Source of the DNA: Pseudomonas sp. GM50
GTDB taxonomy: Bacteria; Pseudomonadota; Gammaproteobacteria; Pseudomonadales; Pseudomonadaceae
Reading direction: 5' to 3'
NCBI RefSeq assembly: GCF_000282375.1
Contig: NZ_AKJK01000008.1
Location: 1-64,000, forward strand
DNA length: 64,000 nucleotides
The notes below the pieces were generated by a model. It was not told the origin of the DNA. It was given only the letters and a program-made list of their open reading frames with translations, and did no database searches. How positions within the stretch are numbered: position 1 is the stretch's first letter; each line of letters opens with the position of its first letter. Shown here one piece after another: positions 26,411 to 36,055 of the stretch. Made by a program: the position numbers and the translations under genes.

Positions 26411-26463
26411 AGATTTCTCCTTCCAATATCGTCCGCGAGCTCAACTCGCGCTTCTGCCCCGGT

Positions 26464-26491
26464 ATATGGGGCCGCAAAATTCAGCTTCAAG
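26464..26491 (-). promoter_or_regulatory. Sigma-32 heat-shock promoter of grpE
   Basis: Minus strand reads CTTGAAG-N13-CCCCATAT, 53 bases before the grpE start codon. Matches the RpoH consensus with the same spacing as the dnaK promoter. Confidence 0.88.
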
Positions 26492-26611
26492 GGCTATTTG
26501 ATGATTAACCCTACAAAAAACAGCTGCATTGTCATTCCGCATCGCGCTAAGGATTCCCTTCAATCAAGCAAATCGACCTAAGAGGGGGCATTGTCAGCCC
26601 GAAACAAAACA

Positions 26612-26627
26612 CTGTATAAATAACCAG
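26612..26627. promoter_or_regulatory. LexA (SOS) box upstream of recN
   Basis: CTGTATAAATAACCAG fits CTG-N10-CAG with the usual AT-rich centre. It lies 24 bases before the recN ATG, where bound LexA would cover the promoter. recN is a classic SOS gene. Confidence 0.88.
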
Positions 26628-26651
26628 ACCTAAAGCCTGGGAGCGGCCTTT

Positions 26652-28325
26652 ATGCTGGTGCACCTGTCCGTACACAACTACGCCATCGTTGAACATCTCG
26701 ATCTCGAACTCGATCGCGGGATGAGCGTGATCACAGGGGAAACCGGTGCCGGCAAGTCGATCATGCTCGACGCCCTGGGCCTGACCCTGGGCGATCGCGC
26801 CGACAGTGGCGTGGTCCGCCCGGGCGCCGACAAGGCCGATATCCTGGCCACCTTCGACCTGATCGACATCCCGGAAGCCAGCGCCTGGCTGGCCGAGCGC
26901 GACCTCGAGAACGACGGCCCGTGCATTCTGCGTCGAGTGATCACCGCTGAAGGGCGCTCGCGCGGCTATATCAACGGCACCCCCTGCCCTCTCGGTGACT
27001 TGAAGGCCCTGGGCGAGTTGCTGATCGATATCCACAGCCAGCACGAACACCAATCCCTGCTCAAAACCGATACCCATCGCCGTCTGCTCGACGAATACGC
27101 CGGCGCCACGGACCTGGCCCGCCAGGTGCAACTGGCCGCCCAACGCTGGCGCCAGACCCGCCAGGAACTGGAACGCCTTTCCAACTCCGGCGACGAACAA
27201 CGCGCTCGTCATCAGCTGCTCAGCTATCAACTCGAAGAACTGGAAAACCTCGGCCTCGGCGAAAATGAGCTGGAGCAACTGGAACAGGAACACAAGAACC
27301 TGACCAACGCCGAAACCCTGCTGGGCATTTGCCGGCAAGTGGTCGAACAATGCAGCGAAAGTGATTCCGGCAACGTATTGAATGCACTCACCGCCAGCCT
27401 TAACCGCCTGTCGAGCGTGAACAATTCGATCGGCGCCCTGGGTGAAGCCAGCAGCCTGCTGACCAGCGCACAGATTCAGGTTGAAGAAGCCGTGGGCGAG
27501 CTGAACCGCTTTCTCGACAATTTCGACGCCGACCCGGCCCGCCTTCAATACCTGGAAGAGCGCCTTGATGCCATCTACACCCTGGCGCGCAAACACCGCA
27601 TCCAGCCGACCGAGGTCGCCGAGATGCAACAGAAGCTACTCGATGAAATCGAAACCCTGAATGCCAACGACGAATCCATCGAACGACTGAGCGATGAGCT
27701 GGCCTCCTACGCCCGCCATTATCAGGAGAAGGCCCGGGAGCTGAGCGATCTGCGACATCAAGCCTCAAGCAGCCTGGCCAGCGCCGTGGAACAGGAAATC
27801 CAGCGCTTGGGCATGCCCGGCGGCCGCTTCACCATCGAACTGCGCCCCAACAGCAGCGACGAACTGCTGCCCAATGGGCTCGAACAGGTAGAACTGCTGG
27901 TGAGCGCCAACCCGGGGCAACCGTTGAAAGCCCTGGCAAAAGTGGCATCAGGGGGCGAACTGTCGCGCATCAGCCTGGCGATTCAGGTGATCACTGCACA
28001 GACCTCCCGCGTACCGACCCTGGTGTTCGATGAAGTGGACGTGGGTATCGGCGGCCCGACCGCCGAGATTGTCGGCCAGTTGCTGCGACGCCTCGGGGAG
28101 CGCGGGCAGGTTCTGACCGTGACTCACTTGCCGCAAGTGGCGGCGCAAGGGCATCAACATCTATTTGTACACAAGGTTCGCGGTGAAGACGCCACACATA
28201 CGGCCGTCTCCAAACTGAGCAAGACCGATCGTGTCGAAGAAGTGGCACGAATGCTCGGCGGCATCGATCTCACCAAGGAATCACTGGCTCACGCGAAAAA
28301 GATGGTCGTTACCGCGAAAATTTGA
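26652..28325 (+). CDS. recN: DNA repair protein RecN
   Basis: SMC-like ATPase acting in double-strand break repair. 557 residues: Walker A GETGAGKS at 29-36, long central coiled coils (about 155-350), and the C-terminal signature ASGGELSRISLA and Walker B VPTLVFDEVDVGIGG. Divergent from grpE, with a LexA box upstream and a terminator after the stop codon. Confidence 0.97.
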   Translation: MLVHLSVHNYAIVEHLDLELDRGMSVITGETGAGKSIMLDALGLTLGDRADSGVVRPGADKADILATFDLIDIPEASAWLAERDLENDGPCILRRVITAEGRSRGYINGTPCPLGDLKALGELLIDIHSQHEHQSLLKTDTHRRLLDEYAGATDLARQVQLAAQRWRQTRQELERLSNSGDEQRARHQLLSYQLEELENLGLGENELEQLEQEHKNLTNAETLLGICRQVVEQCSESDSGNVLNALTASLNRLSSVNNSIGALGEASSLLTSAQIQVEEAVGELNRFLDNFDADPARLQYLEERLDAIYTLARKHRIQPTEVAEMQQKLLDEIETLNANDESIERLSDELASYARHYQEKARELSDLRHQASSSLASAVEQEIQRLGMPGGRFTIELRPNSSDELLPNGLEQVELLVSANPGQPLKALAKVASGGELSRISLAIQVITAQTSRVPTLVFDEVDVGIGGPTAEIVGQLLRRLGERGQVLTVTHLPQVAAQGHQHLFVHKVRGEDATHTAVSKLSKTDRVEEVARMLGGIDLTKESLAHAKKMVVTAKI

Positions 28326-28340
28326 GAACAGCAGAAAGCA

Positions 28341-28366
28341 CGAAGGCGACCCTGGGGTCGCCTTCG
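28341..28366 (+). terminator. recN terminator
   Basis: 12-bp perfect stem (28341-28352 with 28355-28366) just after the recN stop, followed by TTCGTTTCG. T-run is weak. Confidence 0.65.
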
Positions 28367-28373
28367 TTCGTTT

Positions 28374-28392
28374 CGCGAACCTGAGGTTCGCG
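28374..28392 (-). terminator. fur terminator stem
   Basis: 9-bp inverted repeat (28374-28382 with 28384-28392) 8 bases beyond the fur stop on the minus strand. Only a short pyrimidine run follows. Confidence 0.45.
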
Positions 28393-28400
28393 CGACATGC

Positions 28401-28805
28401 TTACTTTTTCTTGCGTACGTACAGCACAAGATTGTGATCAACCATCTCGAAGCCATACTTGTCGACGATTGCTTTCTGCAGCCGCTCGATTTCTTCGTCG
28501 AAGAATTCGATCACTTCACTGGTCTCGACGTTGACCATATGGTCGTGATGCTTGCCGTCGTCCAGCTCGAAGACCGCATGGCCTCCGTCGAAGTTGTGCC
28601 GCACCACAAGGCCAGCTGCCTCGAACTGGGTCAGAACACGGTAAACCGTGGCCAGACCGACGTCCTCACCAGCCTCCATCAGCGCCTTGTAAACATCCTC
28701 GGCACTCATGTGGCGTTGCTCGGCGGAATCGAGCATTTGCAGAATTTTGACCCGTGGAAGGGTCACTTTGAGGCCGGCTTTGCGTAGTTCGCTATTTTCA
28801 ACCAT
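28401..28805 (-). CDS. fur: Ferric uptake regulator Fur
   Basis: Iron-responsive repressor. 134 residues. N-terminal winged helix (about 1-82) with LRKAGLKVTLPRVKIL, and a C-terminal dimerisation/metal domain with HHDHMVNVETSEVIEF (metal-binding His cluster about 86-90). The Cys pair CxxC found in E. coli Fur after this segment is absent, as is normal for Pseudomonas Fur. Convergent to recN and divergent from bamE. I saw no clear Fur box in the 97-base divergent region. Confidence 0.97.
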   Translation of the reverse strand: MVENSELRKAGLKVTLPRVKILQMLDSAEQRHMSAEDVYKALMEAGEDVGLATVYRVLTQFEAAGLVVRHNFDGGHAVFELDDGKHHDHMVNVETSEVIEFFDEEIERLQKAIVDKYGFEMVDHNLVLYVRKKK

Positions 28806-28902
28806 GGTCAGCTTTCTCGCGATGCTGCTTCGCAGCTTCTCTTAATGCGGGTATGATCGGCGTTTACGTTGTCCCAGCCAAGATAGTGGAAGTCGCCCAC
28901 CG

Positions 28903-29430
28903 ATGCAAAACACCAAGCTCTTGCTAACCAGTTTCACCTTTGTGGGACTGCTCGCACTCGCCGGTTGTTCATTCCCCGGGGTTTACAAAATCGACATCCA
29001 GCAGGGCAATGTCGTCACGCAGGACATGATAGACCAGTTACGCCCGGGAATGACCCGTCGGCAAGTACGGTTTATCATGGGTAACCCTCTGCTGACCGAC
29101 ACGTTCCATGCCGATCGCTGGGATTATCTCTACAGCCTGCAACCGGGTGGCGGTGAACGCCAACAGGAACGCATTAGCGTTATCTTCAACCCAAATGATC
29201 AACTTGTCAGCCTCTCTGGCGATTTCATGCCGGGCGTGAGCCGCGACGAAGCCATTCTCGGCAAGGACAGTGGCACTACCGTGACCGCGCCCGCAGAAAA
29301 CGCCGAGAAGCCGAAGCCAGAAAAACCGGTCAAGCCAGGTTCGCTGCTGGACCAGATCCAGAAGGACGTGGACAACGTGGAAACCGTTCCAGTCCCGACG
29401 CCAGAACCGCTGGAAACCTCGCCGCAATAA
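28903..29430 (+). CDS. bamE: Outer membrane assembly lipoprotein BamE (OmlA/SmpA)
   Basis: Small lipoprotein of the BAM complex that folds outer membrane proteins. 175 residues: a lipoprotein signal peptide with lipobox LAGC (acylated Cys at about 22), then the conserved [23 protein letters not shown] (in part: [16 protein letters not shown]) and [13 protein letters not shown] segment. The Pro/Lys/Glu-rich C-terminal extension (about 120-175) is longer than in E. coli and usual in Pseudomonas. Divergent from fur, the known Pseudomonas fur-omlA arrangement. Confidence 0.95.
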   Translation: MQNTKLLLTSFTFVGLLALAGCSFPGVYKIDIQQGNVVTQDMIDQLRPGMTRRQVRFIMGNPLLTDTFHADRWDYLYSLQPGGGERQQERISVIFNPNDQLVSLSGDFMPGVSRDEAILGKDSGTTVTAPAENAEKPKPEKPVKPGSLLDQIQKDVDNVETVPVPTPEPLETSPQ

Positions 29431-29443
29431 TTTGCGACGCAAT

Positions 29444-29470
29444 AAAAAACCCGGCATGTCCGGGTTTTTT
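29444..29470 (+). terminator. bamE terminator
   Basis: 11-bp perfect stem AAAAAACCCGG/CCGGGTTTTTT with a 5-base loop, 13 bases after the bamE stop. Bidirectional, so it also serves rnfH on the other strand. Confidence 0.9.
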
Positions 29471-29491
29471 ATCGTCTGGCGTTTAACCGGA

Positions 29492-29806
29492 TCACTGATT
29501 CCGGGCTTTGGCCTCGGCTGCTTTGGCTGCACGCAACCGGCGAACCTCTTTCGGATCGGCAAGCAACGGCCGGTAAATCTCGAGGCGTTCCCCTGCCTGA
29601 ACCGGACGATTGGCCGGTTCAGCAATCACCTTGCCAAAGATTCCAACCGGACAACTGGCCAGATCCAGCTCAGGGAATTCGCTGTTCAGGCCGGATTTGA
29701 GCAACGCATCCCGTACGGTTGCGCCCATCGGCACGGTTACGGCCAGCAATACCTGACGATCAACGGCGGCATACACCACCTCGACCGTGATCACAGCCTC
29801 AACCAT
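29492..29806 (-). CDS. rnfH: RnfH family (UPF0125) protein
   Basis: Ubiquitin-like beta-grasp protein of unknown biochemical role. 104 residues from MVEAVITVEVVYAAVDRQ, start inside the end of ratA (8-base overlap). Contains VTVPMGATVRDALLKSG and GIFGKVI, and ends in a basic/Ala-rich tail. Paired with ratA as in most gammaproteobacteria. Confidence 0.9.
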   Translation of the reverse strand: MVEAVITVEVVYAAVDRQVLLAVTVPMGATVRDALLKSGLNSEFPELDLASCPVGIFGKVIAEPANRPVQAGERLEIYRPLLADPKEVRRLRAAKAAEAKARNQ

Positions 29807-30233
29807 GCTTCTGTTTCGCACGCTGGCAAAACGCGTCCATCAACGTATTCGCCGCCTGATTGAACAAAGGCCCCAACGTCGCACGTACCAGCGGTCCCGA
29901 GTAGTCGAACGACAAGTCCAGACTGATCTTGCAGGCCTTCTCGCCCAACGGCTTGAACACCCAGATGCCATGCAACTGGCTGAACGGACCTTCTTCGAGG
30001 TTCATCTCGATCGAATGCCCGGGCACCAGGGTATTACGCGTCACGAAATGCTGACTAAGGCCGCCCTTGGCCACGCCGACGCTGGCACGCATAAGCTCAG
30101 GAGTGCTTTCCAGGACTTCCGCCGACGAGCACCACGGCAGGAATTCCGGATAGCGGGCCACGTCGTTGACCAGGTCATACAGCGCTTGTGCCGGATACGG
30201 CAGCAGGGCCGAACGTTGAATGTGTGTCGTCAT
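29799..30233 (-). CDS. ratA: RatA-type START/cyclase-dehydrase family protein
   Basis: 144 residues from MTTHIQRSALLPYPAQALYDLV. START-like hydrophobic-pocket fold (Polyketide_cyc2 / coenzyme Q-binding COQ10 family). E. coli RatA was reported to inhibit 70S formation as a toxin, while the family also includes ubiquinone-binding proteins; which applies here cannot be told from sequence. Overlaps rnfH by 8 bases. Confidence 0.9.
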   Translation of the reverse strand: MTTHIQRSALLPYPAQALYDLVNDVARYPEFLPWCSSAEVLESTPELMRASVGVAKGGLSQHFVTRNTLVPGHSIEMNLEEGPFSQLHGIWVFKPLGEKACKISLDLSFDYSGPLVRATLGPLFNQAANTLMDAFCQRAKQKHG

Positions 30234-30240
30234 GTCAGCG

Positions 30241-31644
30241 TTACTTCCACAGCTGGGCGGCAAACACTACAAGAATGCCGATGGGCGCCACATAGCGCAT
30301 CAAGAACAGGGACAGGGCGAACAGCACCGGACGGCGGATCGACAATTCGTCGCGCACCGCTTCACACCCCATCACCCAGCCCGCAAACACCACGAAACAC
30401 AAACCACCGAGTGGCAACATGATCCGCGAGGTGAAGAAATCGATCACACCAAAGAAGTCCAGGCCACCGGCTGCTCCCCATTGATAGAGATGGAAGATCC
30501 CGCCTTCGTTCACGAAAAACTTGGCTTCCTTCCAGATATTGAAGGAAAACACGGTACCCAGACCGACGAACCAGCAGATGAATGCCAACCAGAAGGTGAC
30601 CCAGGCGCGGCTTATTTTCGTGCGTTCAACCAGGTAGGCCACCATCGGCTCGAGCAGGGAAATCGCCGAACTCCAGGCCGCAATCGCTACCAGTACGAAA
30701 AACACGACGCCCATCAACTGGCCGAACGCTACGTTACCAAAGGCAAATGGCAGGCTGACGAACATCAGGCCAGGGCCTTCGCTCGGGTTCAGGCCGGCAG
30801 CGAACACAATCGGAAACAATGCCAGACCGGCCACCAGGGAAACGAAAGTATCGAGCAGCGCCACACCGACAATGGTGCCGGAAATCGACGAGCTCTTCGG
30901 CATATAAGCACCGTAGATCATGATCGAACCGACGCCCACGCTCAGGGAGAAGAACGCGTGCCCCATGGCCGGCAGCAAGCCGTCGAGTACTTTTTCCGGG
31001 TGGAAGTCGAACATGAAATGCACGCCCTCCATGAAGTGGCCGGTGGTCATGCTGTAGCCCAGCAGAACAATCACCATCACAAACAGCAGTGGCATCATGA
31101 TCCGCAGGCTGCGCTCCAGCCCGGCGACCACGCCTTTGGCGATCACCACGGCGGAGAGGAGCATGAAAATCGTGTGCCAAAGTGTCAGGCGCCATGGGTC
31201 GGCGATCACGTTGCCGAAGTATGCACCGACCTGATCAGGTGTCGCGCCCTGAAAGTCGCCACGCCCCATGTCGATGATGTAATCCAGCGACCAACCGCCG
31301 ACCACACTATAGAAAGACAGAATCAACAGCGCCGTGATCATCCCGGCAAACGCGCCCCAGGACCACTTCGCCGAATGCCCCGCTTCCAGCGCCAGGACCT
31401 TCAAGGCATTGGCCGGGCTCTGCCGTGCGCGCCGGCCGATCAGGGTTTCGGCCAGCATCACGGGCACACCGATCAGCGCGATACAGGCCAGAAACATCAG
31501 CACGAAGGCTCCGCCACCGTAGACGCCGACCATGTAAGGGAATTTCCAGATACTACCCAGCCCCACGGCCGAACCGGTCGCGGCGAGTATGAAGACCCAG
31601 CGGCTAGCCCAACTGCCGTGGACAGAAACCTTGTCTGTCGACAT
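30241..31644 (-). CDS. Sodium-dependent (NSS/SNF) family transporter
   Basis: Neurotransmitter:sodium symporter family member, substrate unknown (amino acids or related compounds in characterised bacterial members such as LeuT). 467 residues from [18 protein letters not shown]; about 11-12 membrane helices. The first helix carries [19 protein letters not shown], the unwound Na+/substrate-binding segment of the family. It begins 119 bases from smpB on the opposite strand and ends 7 bases before the ratA start. Confidence 0.92.
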   Translation of the reverse strand: MSTDKVSVHGSWASRWVFILAATGSAVGLGSIWKFPYMVGVYGGGAFVLMFLACIALIGVPVMLAETLIGRRARQSPANALKVLALEAGHSAKWSWGAFAGMITALLILSFYSVVGGWSLDYIIDMGRGDFQGATPDQVGAYFGNVIADPWRLTLWHTIFMLLSAVVIAKGVVAGLERSLRIMMPLLFVMVIVLLGYSMTTGHFMEGVHFMFDFHPEKVLDGLLPAMGHAFFSLSVGVGSIMIYGAYMPKSSSISGTIVGVALLDTFVSLVAGLALFPIVFAAGLNPSEGPGLMFVSLPFAFGNVAFGQLMGVVFFVLVAIAAWSSAISLLEPMVAYLVERTKISRAWVTFWLAFICWFVGLGTVFSFNIWKEAKFFVNEGGIFHLYQWGAAGGLDFFGVIDFFTSRIMLPLGGLCFVVFAGWVMGCEAVRDELSIRRPVLFALSLFLMRYVAPIGILVVFAAQLWK

Positions 31645-31762
31645 CGTTATCACGCCCAAGCGTTCAAAAAAGAGGCCGCATTGTCCGGGATTCAATCAAC
31701 CTGCTCAAGCACGTAGCTTCACCGTAGCCGACAGCGGTGTAACTCCATATAATGCCGCCCCT

Positions 31763-32245
31763 ATGGCTAAACAGAAGAAACACCCAACAGGGACCATCGC
31801 GCAGAACAAAAAGGCGCGACACGATTACTTCATCGAGCATAAGTTCGAGGCTGGTCTGGTCCTGGCCGGCTGGGAAGTAAAAAGTTTGCGGGCAAGCAAG
31901 CTACAACTGGTTGACAGTTACGTGCTGCTCAAAGATGGCGAAGCCTGGCTGCTCGGCAGCCACATTACGCCGCTGATGACTGCCAGCACCCATGTCATCG
32001 CTGATCCGACCCGCACCCGAAAATTGCTGCTCAATCGGCGCGAGCTGGAAAAGCTGGCTGCTGCCGTGCAGCAAAAAGGTTATGCCTGCGTGTGCCTGTC
32101 CTGGTACTGGAGCAAGCACATGGTCAAGTGCGAGATCGCTCTGGGCAAGGGCAAGAAGGAATACGACAAGCGTGATACCGAACGCGAGCGCGACGCCGGT
32201 CGTGAATTGCAGCGTGCGGTGCGCAACAAGGGCAAGGAAGATTAA
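31763..32245 (+). CDS. smpB: SsrA-binding protein SmpB
   Basis: tmRNA partner in trans-translation. 160 residues from [22 protein letters not shown]. Oligonucleotide-binding barrel with [16 protein letters not shown], and the basic C-terminal tail ([19 protein letters not shown]) that enters the decoding site. The gene for its RNA partner lies about 9.8 kb downstream at 42006, with the lactate operon between them. Confidence 0.98.
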   Translation: MAKQKKHPTGTIAQNKKARHDYFIEHKFEAGLVLAGWEVKSLRASKLQLVDSYVLLKDGEAWLLGSHITPLMTASTHVIADPTRTRKLLLNRRELEKLAAAVQQKGYACVCLSWYWSKHMVKCEIALGKGKKEYDKRDTERERDAGRELQRAVRNKGKED

Positions 32246-32266
32246 TTCTTTACCTTGAGATCGCTT

Positions 32267-32330
32267 TCGCGGGCAAGCCTCGCTCCTACACTGGACCACG
32301 CGATCCTGTAGGAGCGAGGCTTGCCCGCGA
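32267..32330. repeat. REP-type inverted repeat
   Basis: Two perfect 24-base arms (32267-32290, 32307-32330) with a 16-base spacer, containing GGGCAAGCCTCGCTCC. The same arm recurs at 57480-57525 and a variant at 63515-63607. This is the Pseudomonas REP/REPIN style; it also follows the smpB stop and could stabilise or end that transcript. Confidence 0.85.
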
Positions 32331-32356
32331 ATGATTCACCGCAGACACCCACCTGA

Positions 32357-33124
32357 CTACATCCCCTTGCGCCGCTCCGCCCGAGCCACGCGCTGCACTT
32401 CCTGACGCACCTCTTCCAGCACTTCCTGCACATATAAAATGTGCCGACTGGAAACCTCCCGCGCCTGCTCTGCCCTTCCTTCGATAATCGCCAGATACAA
32501 TTCTCTGTGCTGCGCGATCAGCATGTCGCGGGTTTCGGAGCGCTGTTTGTACATGCCGCCGATGTTGGTCACAACGTTGCGTTTGAGCAGGTCGAACAAA
32601 CCACGAATGGTGTGCAGCAACACTGCGTTATGACTGGCCTCGGCGATCGCCAGATGGAATTTCGCATCCGCCGCGCCCTCTTCCGCCCGACCCACTTCGT
32701 CATGGCGCGAATAGCAGTCTTGCAACTCGTCGAACGCCGCCGTCAGCCGCTCGCGATCCACGTCCGTGGCGCGCAATGCCGCGTAGTAAGCACAAGATGC
32801 TTCCAGCGTATGACGAAACTCCAGCAAATCGCGCTGGGCCTCGGGATTGCTTTCCAGCAGATGCAGCAGCGGATCGCTGAACGTCGAGCCCAGGGATTCC
32901 ACCACATAGTTACCGCCGCCCTGACGGCTGACCAGCAACCCTTTGGCCGCCAGCTTCTGAATCGCTTCGCGCAACGAAGGGCGTGACACGCCGAACTGTT
33001 CGGCCAACGCACGCTCTGCCGGCAGGCGCTCTCCGGCCTTCAATGTGCCCTCGAGAATCATCCCTTCGAGCTGCTCGACAATATCGTCAGACAAACGGCG
33101 CTGCCGAATCTGATCAAACCCCAT
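32357..33124 (-). CDS. lldR: FadR-subfamily GntR regulator of lactate genes (LldR-like)
   Basis: DNA-binding regulator, expected to sense lactate. 255 residues from the ATG at 33124 (GGAG upstream; a GTG one codon earlier is possible). N-terminal GntR winged helix (about 8-75, GERLPAERALAEQFGVSRPSLREA in outline) and C-terminal FCD domain (about 90-230) with metal/ligand His residues near FHLAIAEASHN and AQHRELYLAI. It is divergent from lldP with a palindromic operator between them, supporting local control. Confidence 0.9.
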   Translation of the reverse strand: MGFDQIRQRRLSDDIVEQLEGMILEGTLKAGERLPAERALAEQFGVSRPSLREAIQKLAAKGLLVSRQGGGNYVVESLGSTFSDPLLHLLESNPEAQRDLLEFRHTLEASCAYYAALRATDVDRERLTAAFDELQDCYSRHDEVGRAEEGAADAKFHLAIAEASHNAVLLHTIRGLFDLLKRNVVTNIGGMYKQRSETRDMLIAQHRELYLAIIEGRAEQAREVSSRHILYVQEVLEEVRQEVQRVARAERRKGM

Positions 33125-33317
33125 CACTCAATTCTCCACGATCCCGGCGGCTCGCCGGGCTCTCTATTCTGGCCTATCGGCGCCACACCAGCACCTACCA
33201 GACGACGTTTGATCGAACAGATCAGATGCGTTCTGCACCGCTCATTCGACAAAAGTTTTAGGGCGGCAAATTGACACACCGCCTACAAGGCTTTTACCCT
33301 AGCCAACAGCGATTGTA

Positions 33318-33334
33318 AATTGGTATTACCAATT
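33318..33334. promoter_or_regulatory. LldR-type operator
   Basis: Perfect palindrome AATTGGTATTACCAATT, 53 bases before lldP. The TGGT-N3-ACCA core is the known FadR-family/LldR pattern. No second copy was seen in this intergenic region. Confidence 0.85.
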
Positions 33335-33386
33335 ATCCAAGAACGCTGACCAGTGCCTGACCAACAACAATTAGGGGCCACCCCAT

Positions 33387-35078
33387 ATGCAAACCTGGCA
33401 ACAGCTCTACAGCCCGCTCGGCAGTCTCGGCGTGTCCGCACTCGCGGCCGTCATCCCCATTGTATTTTTCTTCCTGGCCTTGGCCGTGTTCCGCCTCAAA
33501 GGCCATGTGGCCGGCAGCATTACCCTCGCGCTGTCGATTGCCGTGGCAATCTTCGCGTTCCAGATGCCGGTCGATATGGCCTTCGCGGCAGCCGGATATG
33601 GCTTCGCCTACGGCTTGTGGCCGATTGCCTGGATCATCGTGGCAGCGGTGTTCCTCTACAAACTGACGGTCAAGAGTGGCCAGTTCGAAGTGATCCGCAG
33701 CTCGGTGCTGTCGATCACCGACGACCAACGCCTGCAAGTGCTGCTGATAGGCTTCTGCTTCGGCGCCTTCCTGGAAGGTGCCGCCGGTTTCGGCGCACCG
33801 GTAGCGATTACCGCCGCGCTGCTGGTGGGACTTGGCTTCAACCCGCTGTACGCCGCGGGCCTGTGCCTGATCGCCAACACCGCGCCGGTAGCCTTCGGTG
33901 CCTTGGGGATTCCGATCATCGTCGCCGGGCAAGTCACCGGCATCGACGCGTTCAAGATCGGCGCCATGACCGGTCGCCAACTGCCATTGCTGTCGCTGTT
34001 CGTGCCTTTCTGGCTAGTGTTCATGATGGATGGCCTGCGCGGCGTGCGGGAAACCTGGCCGGCGGCACTGGTGGCCGGTTTGAGTTTCGCGGTCACTCAG
34101 TACTTCACCTCGAACTTCATTGGCCCGGAACTGCCAGACATCACCTCGGCACTGGCCAGCCTGATTTCCTTGACGCTGTTCCTGAAAATCTGGCAACCAA
34201 AACGCGCCGCCGGCCAACACATCGTCGGCGCCGTCTCGGCTTCCGTGGTGGCCAGCGCCGGTGGTTTCGGCCAACCGCGCACCACCGTGGCTTCGCCTTA
34301 CAGCCTGGGGGAAATTTTCAAAGCCTGGTCGCCGTTCCTGATCCTCACAGTACTGGTCACCATTTGGACGCTGAAACCGTTCAAGGCGATGTTCGCTGCG
34401 GGTGGCTCGATGTATAGCTGGGTGTTCAACTTCGCGATCCCGCATCTGGATCAAATGGTGATCAAGGTCGCTCCAATCGTGACCGCCCCGACGGCGATTC
34501 CGGCGGTGTTCAAACTCGATCCGATTTCCGCGACCGGCACGGCGATTTTCTTCTCTGCGCTGATCTCGATGCTGGTGCTGAAGATCAATCTCAGAACTGG
34601 TCTTACCACTTTTAAAGAAACGTTCTACGAGCTGCGCTGGCCGATTTTGTCTATCGGTATGGTGCTGGCCTTCGCCTTCGTCACCAACTATTCGGGCATG
34701 TCATCGACCATGGCGCTGGTACTGGCAGGCACAGGTGCGGCATTCCCGTTCTTCTCGCCATTCCTCGGCTGGCTCGGCGTGTTCCTGACCGGTTCCGATA
34801 CTTCGTCCAACGCACTGTTCAGTTCACTGCAAGCAACCACCGCGCATCAGATCGGCGTCAATGACACCTTGCTGGTGGCGGCAAACACCAGCGGCGGCGT
34901 GACCGGCAAGATGATTTCGCCGCAATCGATCGCCGTGGCCTGCGCCGCGACCGGGCTGGTGGGCAAGGAATCGGATCTGTTCCGCTTCACCCTCAAGCAC
35001 AGCCTATTCTTTGCAACGATCGTCGGCCTGATCACGTTGGCTCAGGCCTACTGGTTCACCGGCATGCTGGTGCACTAA
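33387..35078 (+). CDS. lldP: L-lactate permease
   Basis: LctP-family secondary transporter for L-lactate (D-lactate and glycolate in some members). 563 residues, about 13 membrane helices; starts [22 protein letters not shown] and contains the conserved [16 protein letters not shown] and [18 protein letters not shown] segments. First gene of the lactate operon behind the LldR operator; a 152-base gap separates it from lldE. Confidence 0.97.
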   Translation: MQTWQQLYSPLGSLGVSALAAVIPIVFFFLALAVFRLKGHVAGSITLALSIAVAIFAFQMPVDMAFAAAGYGFAYGLWPIAWIIVAAVFLYKLTVKSGQFEVIRSSVLSITDDQRLQVLLIGFCFGAFLEGAAGFGAPVAITAALLVGLGFNPLYAAGLCLIANTAPVAFGALGIPIIVAGQVTGIDAFKIGAMTGRQLPLLSLFVPFWLVFMMDGLRGVRETWPAALVAGLSFAVTQYFTSNFIGPELPDITSALASLISLTLFLKIWQPKRAAGQHIVGAVSASVVASAGGFGQPRTTVASPYSLGEIFKAWSPFLILTVLVTIWTLKPFKAMFAAGGSMYSWVFNFAIPHLDQMVIKVAPIVTAPTAIPAVFKLDPISATGTAIFFSALISMLVLKINLRTGLTTFKETFYELRWPILSIGMVLAFAFVTNYSGMSSTMALVLAGTGAAFPFFSPFLGWLGVFLTGSDTSSNALFSSLQATTAHQIGVNDTLLVAANTSGGVTGKMISPQSIAVACAATGLVGKESDLFRFTLKHSLFFATIVGLITLAQAYWFTGMLVH

Positions 35079-35230
35079 GAACTACACGCGACACGGAAAA
35101 AACCGACGCTGGGTTACGCCCCCTGGTGTCAGCTATTCACAACCGGGTCTGCAAGGCTGCTGAAAGCTTCCCTCTCTATATTCAGCAGCCTCAGCGGACG
35201 GATAACCGGGACCACCCGGAGACACGCCTG

Positions 35231-36055
35231 ATGAGCGAGCTTTTTTATAACGCTGTGCCGAATGCGACCCGCGTCGCCCCGCCACTGCCCGAGCCTCGGC
35301 AATACCCCAGCGAAAAACCGTCACGGGTCTACCTGTTCGGGACCTGCGTAGTGGATCTGTTCTACCCCGAAGCCGGGATGGACGCGATTCACTTGCTGGA
35401 ACGCGAAGGCATTCGTGTCGAATACCCGCAAGGGCAAAGCTGCTGCGGGCAACCGGCCTACACCTCGGGTTACACCGAACAGGCCCGGACCGTGGCGCGC
35501 TCGCAACTGGCGCTGTTTGCCGGTGATTATCCAGTGGTGGTGCCGTCGGGGTCTTGCGCGGGCATGTTGCGCGAACACTACGCCGACTTGTTCAAGGACG
35601 AGCCGCACACGCTGAAACAGGTCCAGGCCCTCGCGGCACGGACTTATGAACTGGCGGAGTTCCTGCTGTTTGTCTGCAAGGTGCAGCTCAAGGACAGCGG
35701 CGAGCCGGTCAAGGTGGCGTTGCACACGTCGTGCTCGGCACGCCGTGAAATGAACACCCACCTGCACGGCCGTGAGTTGTTGGCGCAGCTAAGCAACGTG
35801 GAGCGAGTCGACCACAGCCACGAAAGTGAATGCTGTGGCTTTGGTGGGACTTTCAGCGTCCGTATGCCAGACATTTCCGGCGCGATGGTGGCTGACAAGA
35901 CCCGGGCGTTGAAGGAATCCGGTGCGCACAAGGTACTCAGTGCCGACTGCGGTTGCCTGATGAACATCAATGGCGCGCTGGAGAAACAGCAGGAAGCGTT
36001 GCGCGGCCAGCATCTGGCCAGTTTCCTGTGGCAGCGTACCGGAGGTGCCCGATGA
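35231..36055 (+). CDS. lldE: LutA/LldE-type lactate oxidation Fe-S subunit
   Basis: 274 residues from MSELFYNAVPNATRV; the frame extends upstream without similarity. Two CCG (heterodisulfide-reductase-type) cysteine motifs, CCGQPAYTSGY near residue 68 and ECCGFGGTFSV near 200, bind an unusual Fe-S cluster. With the next two genes it forms the LutABC/LldEFG L-lactate dehydrogenase, replacing flavin-dependent LldD, which is absent here. The stop overlaps the next start (ATGA). Confidence 0.93.
   Translation: MSELFYNAVPNATRVAPPLPEPRQYPSEKPSRVYLFGTCVVDLFYPEAGMDAIHLLEREGIRVEYPQGQSCCGQPAYTSGYTEQARTVARSQLALFAGDYPVVVPSGSCAGMLREHYADLFKDEPHTLKQVQALAARTYELAEFLLFVCKVQLKDSGEPVKVALHTSCSARREMNTHLHGRELLAQLSNVERVDHSHESECCGFGGTFSVRMPDISGAMVADKTRALKESGAHKVLSADCGCLMNINGALEKQQEALRGQHLASFLWQRTGGAR

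Noticed and set aside
28806..28902. Fur box in the fur-bamE divergent region
   Set aside because: No GATAATGATAATCATTATC-like pattern of acceptable quality.
30220..31716. 498-codon + strand frame opposite the NSS transporter
   Set aside because: His/Gln/Arg-rich antisense shadow; the minus strand encodes a clear LeuT-like transporter.
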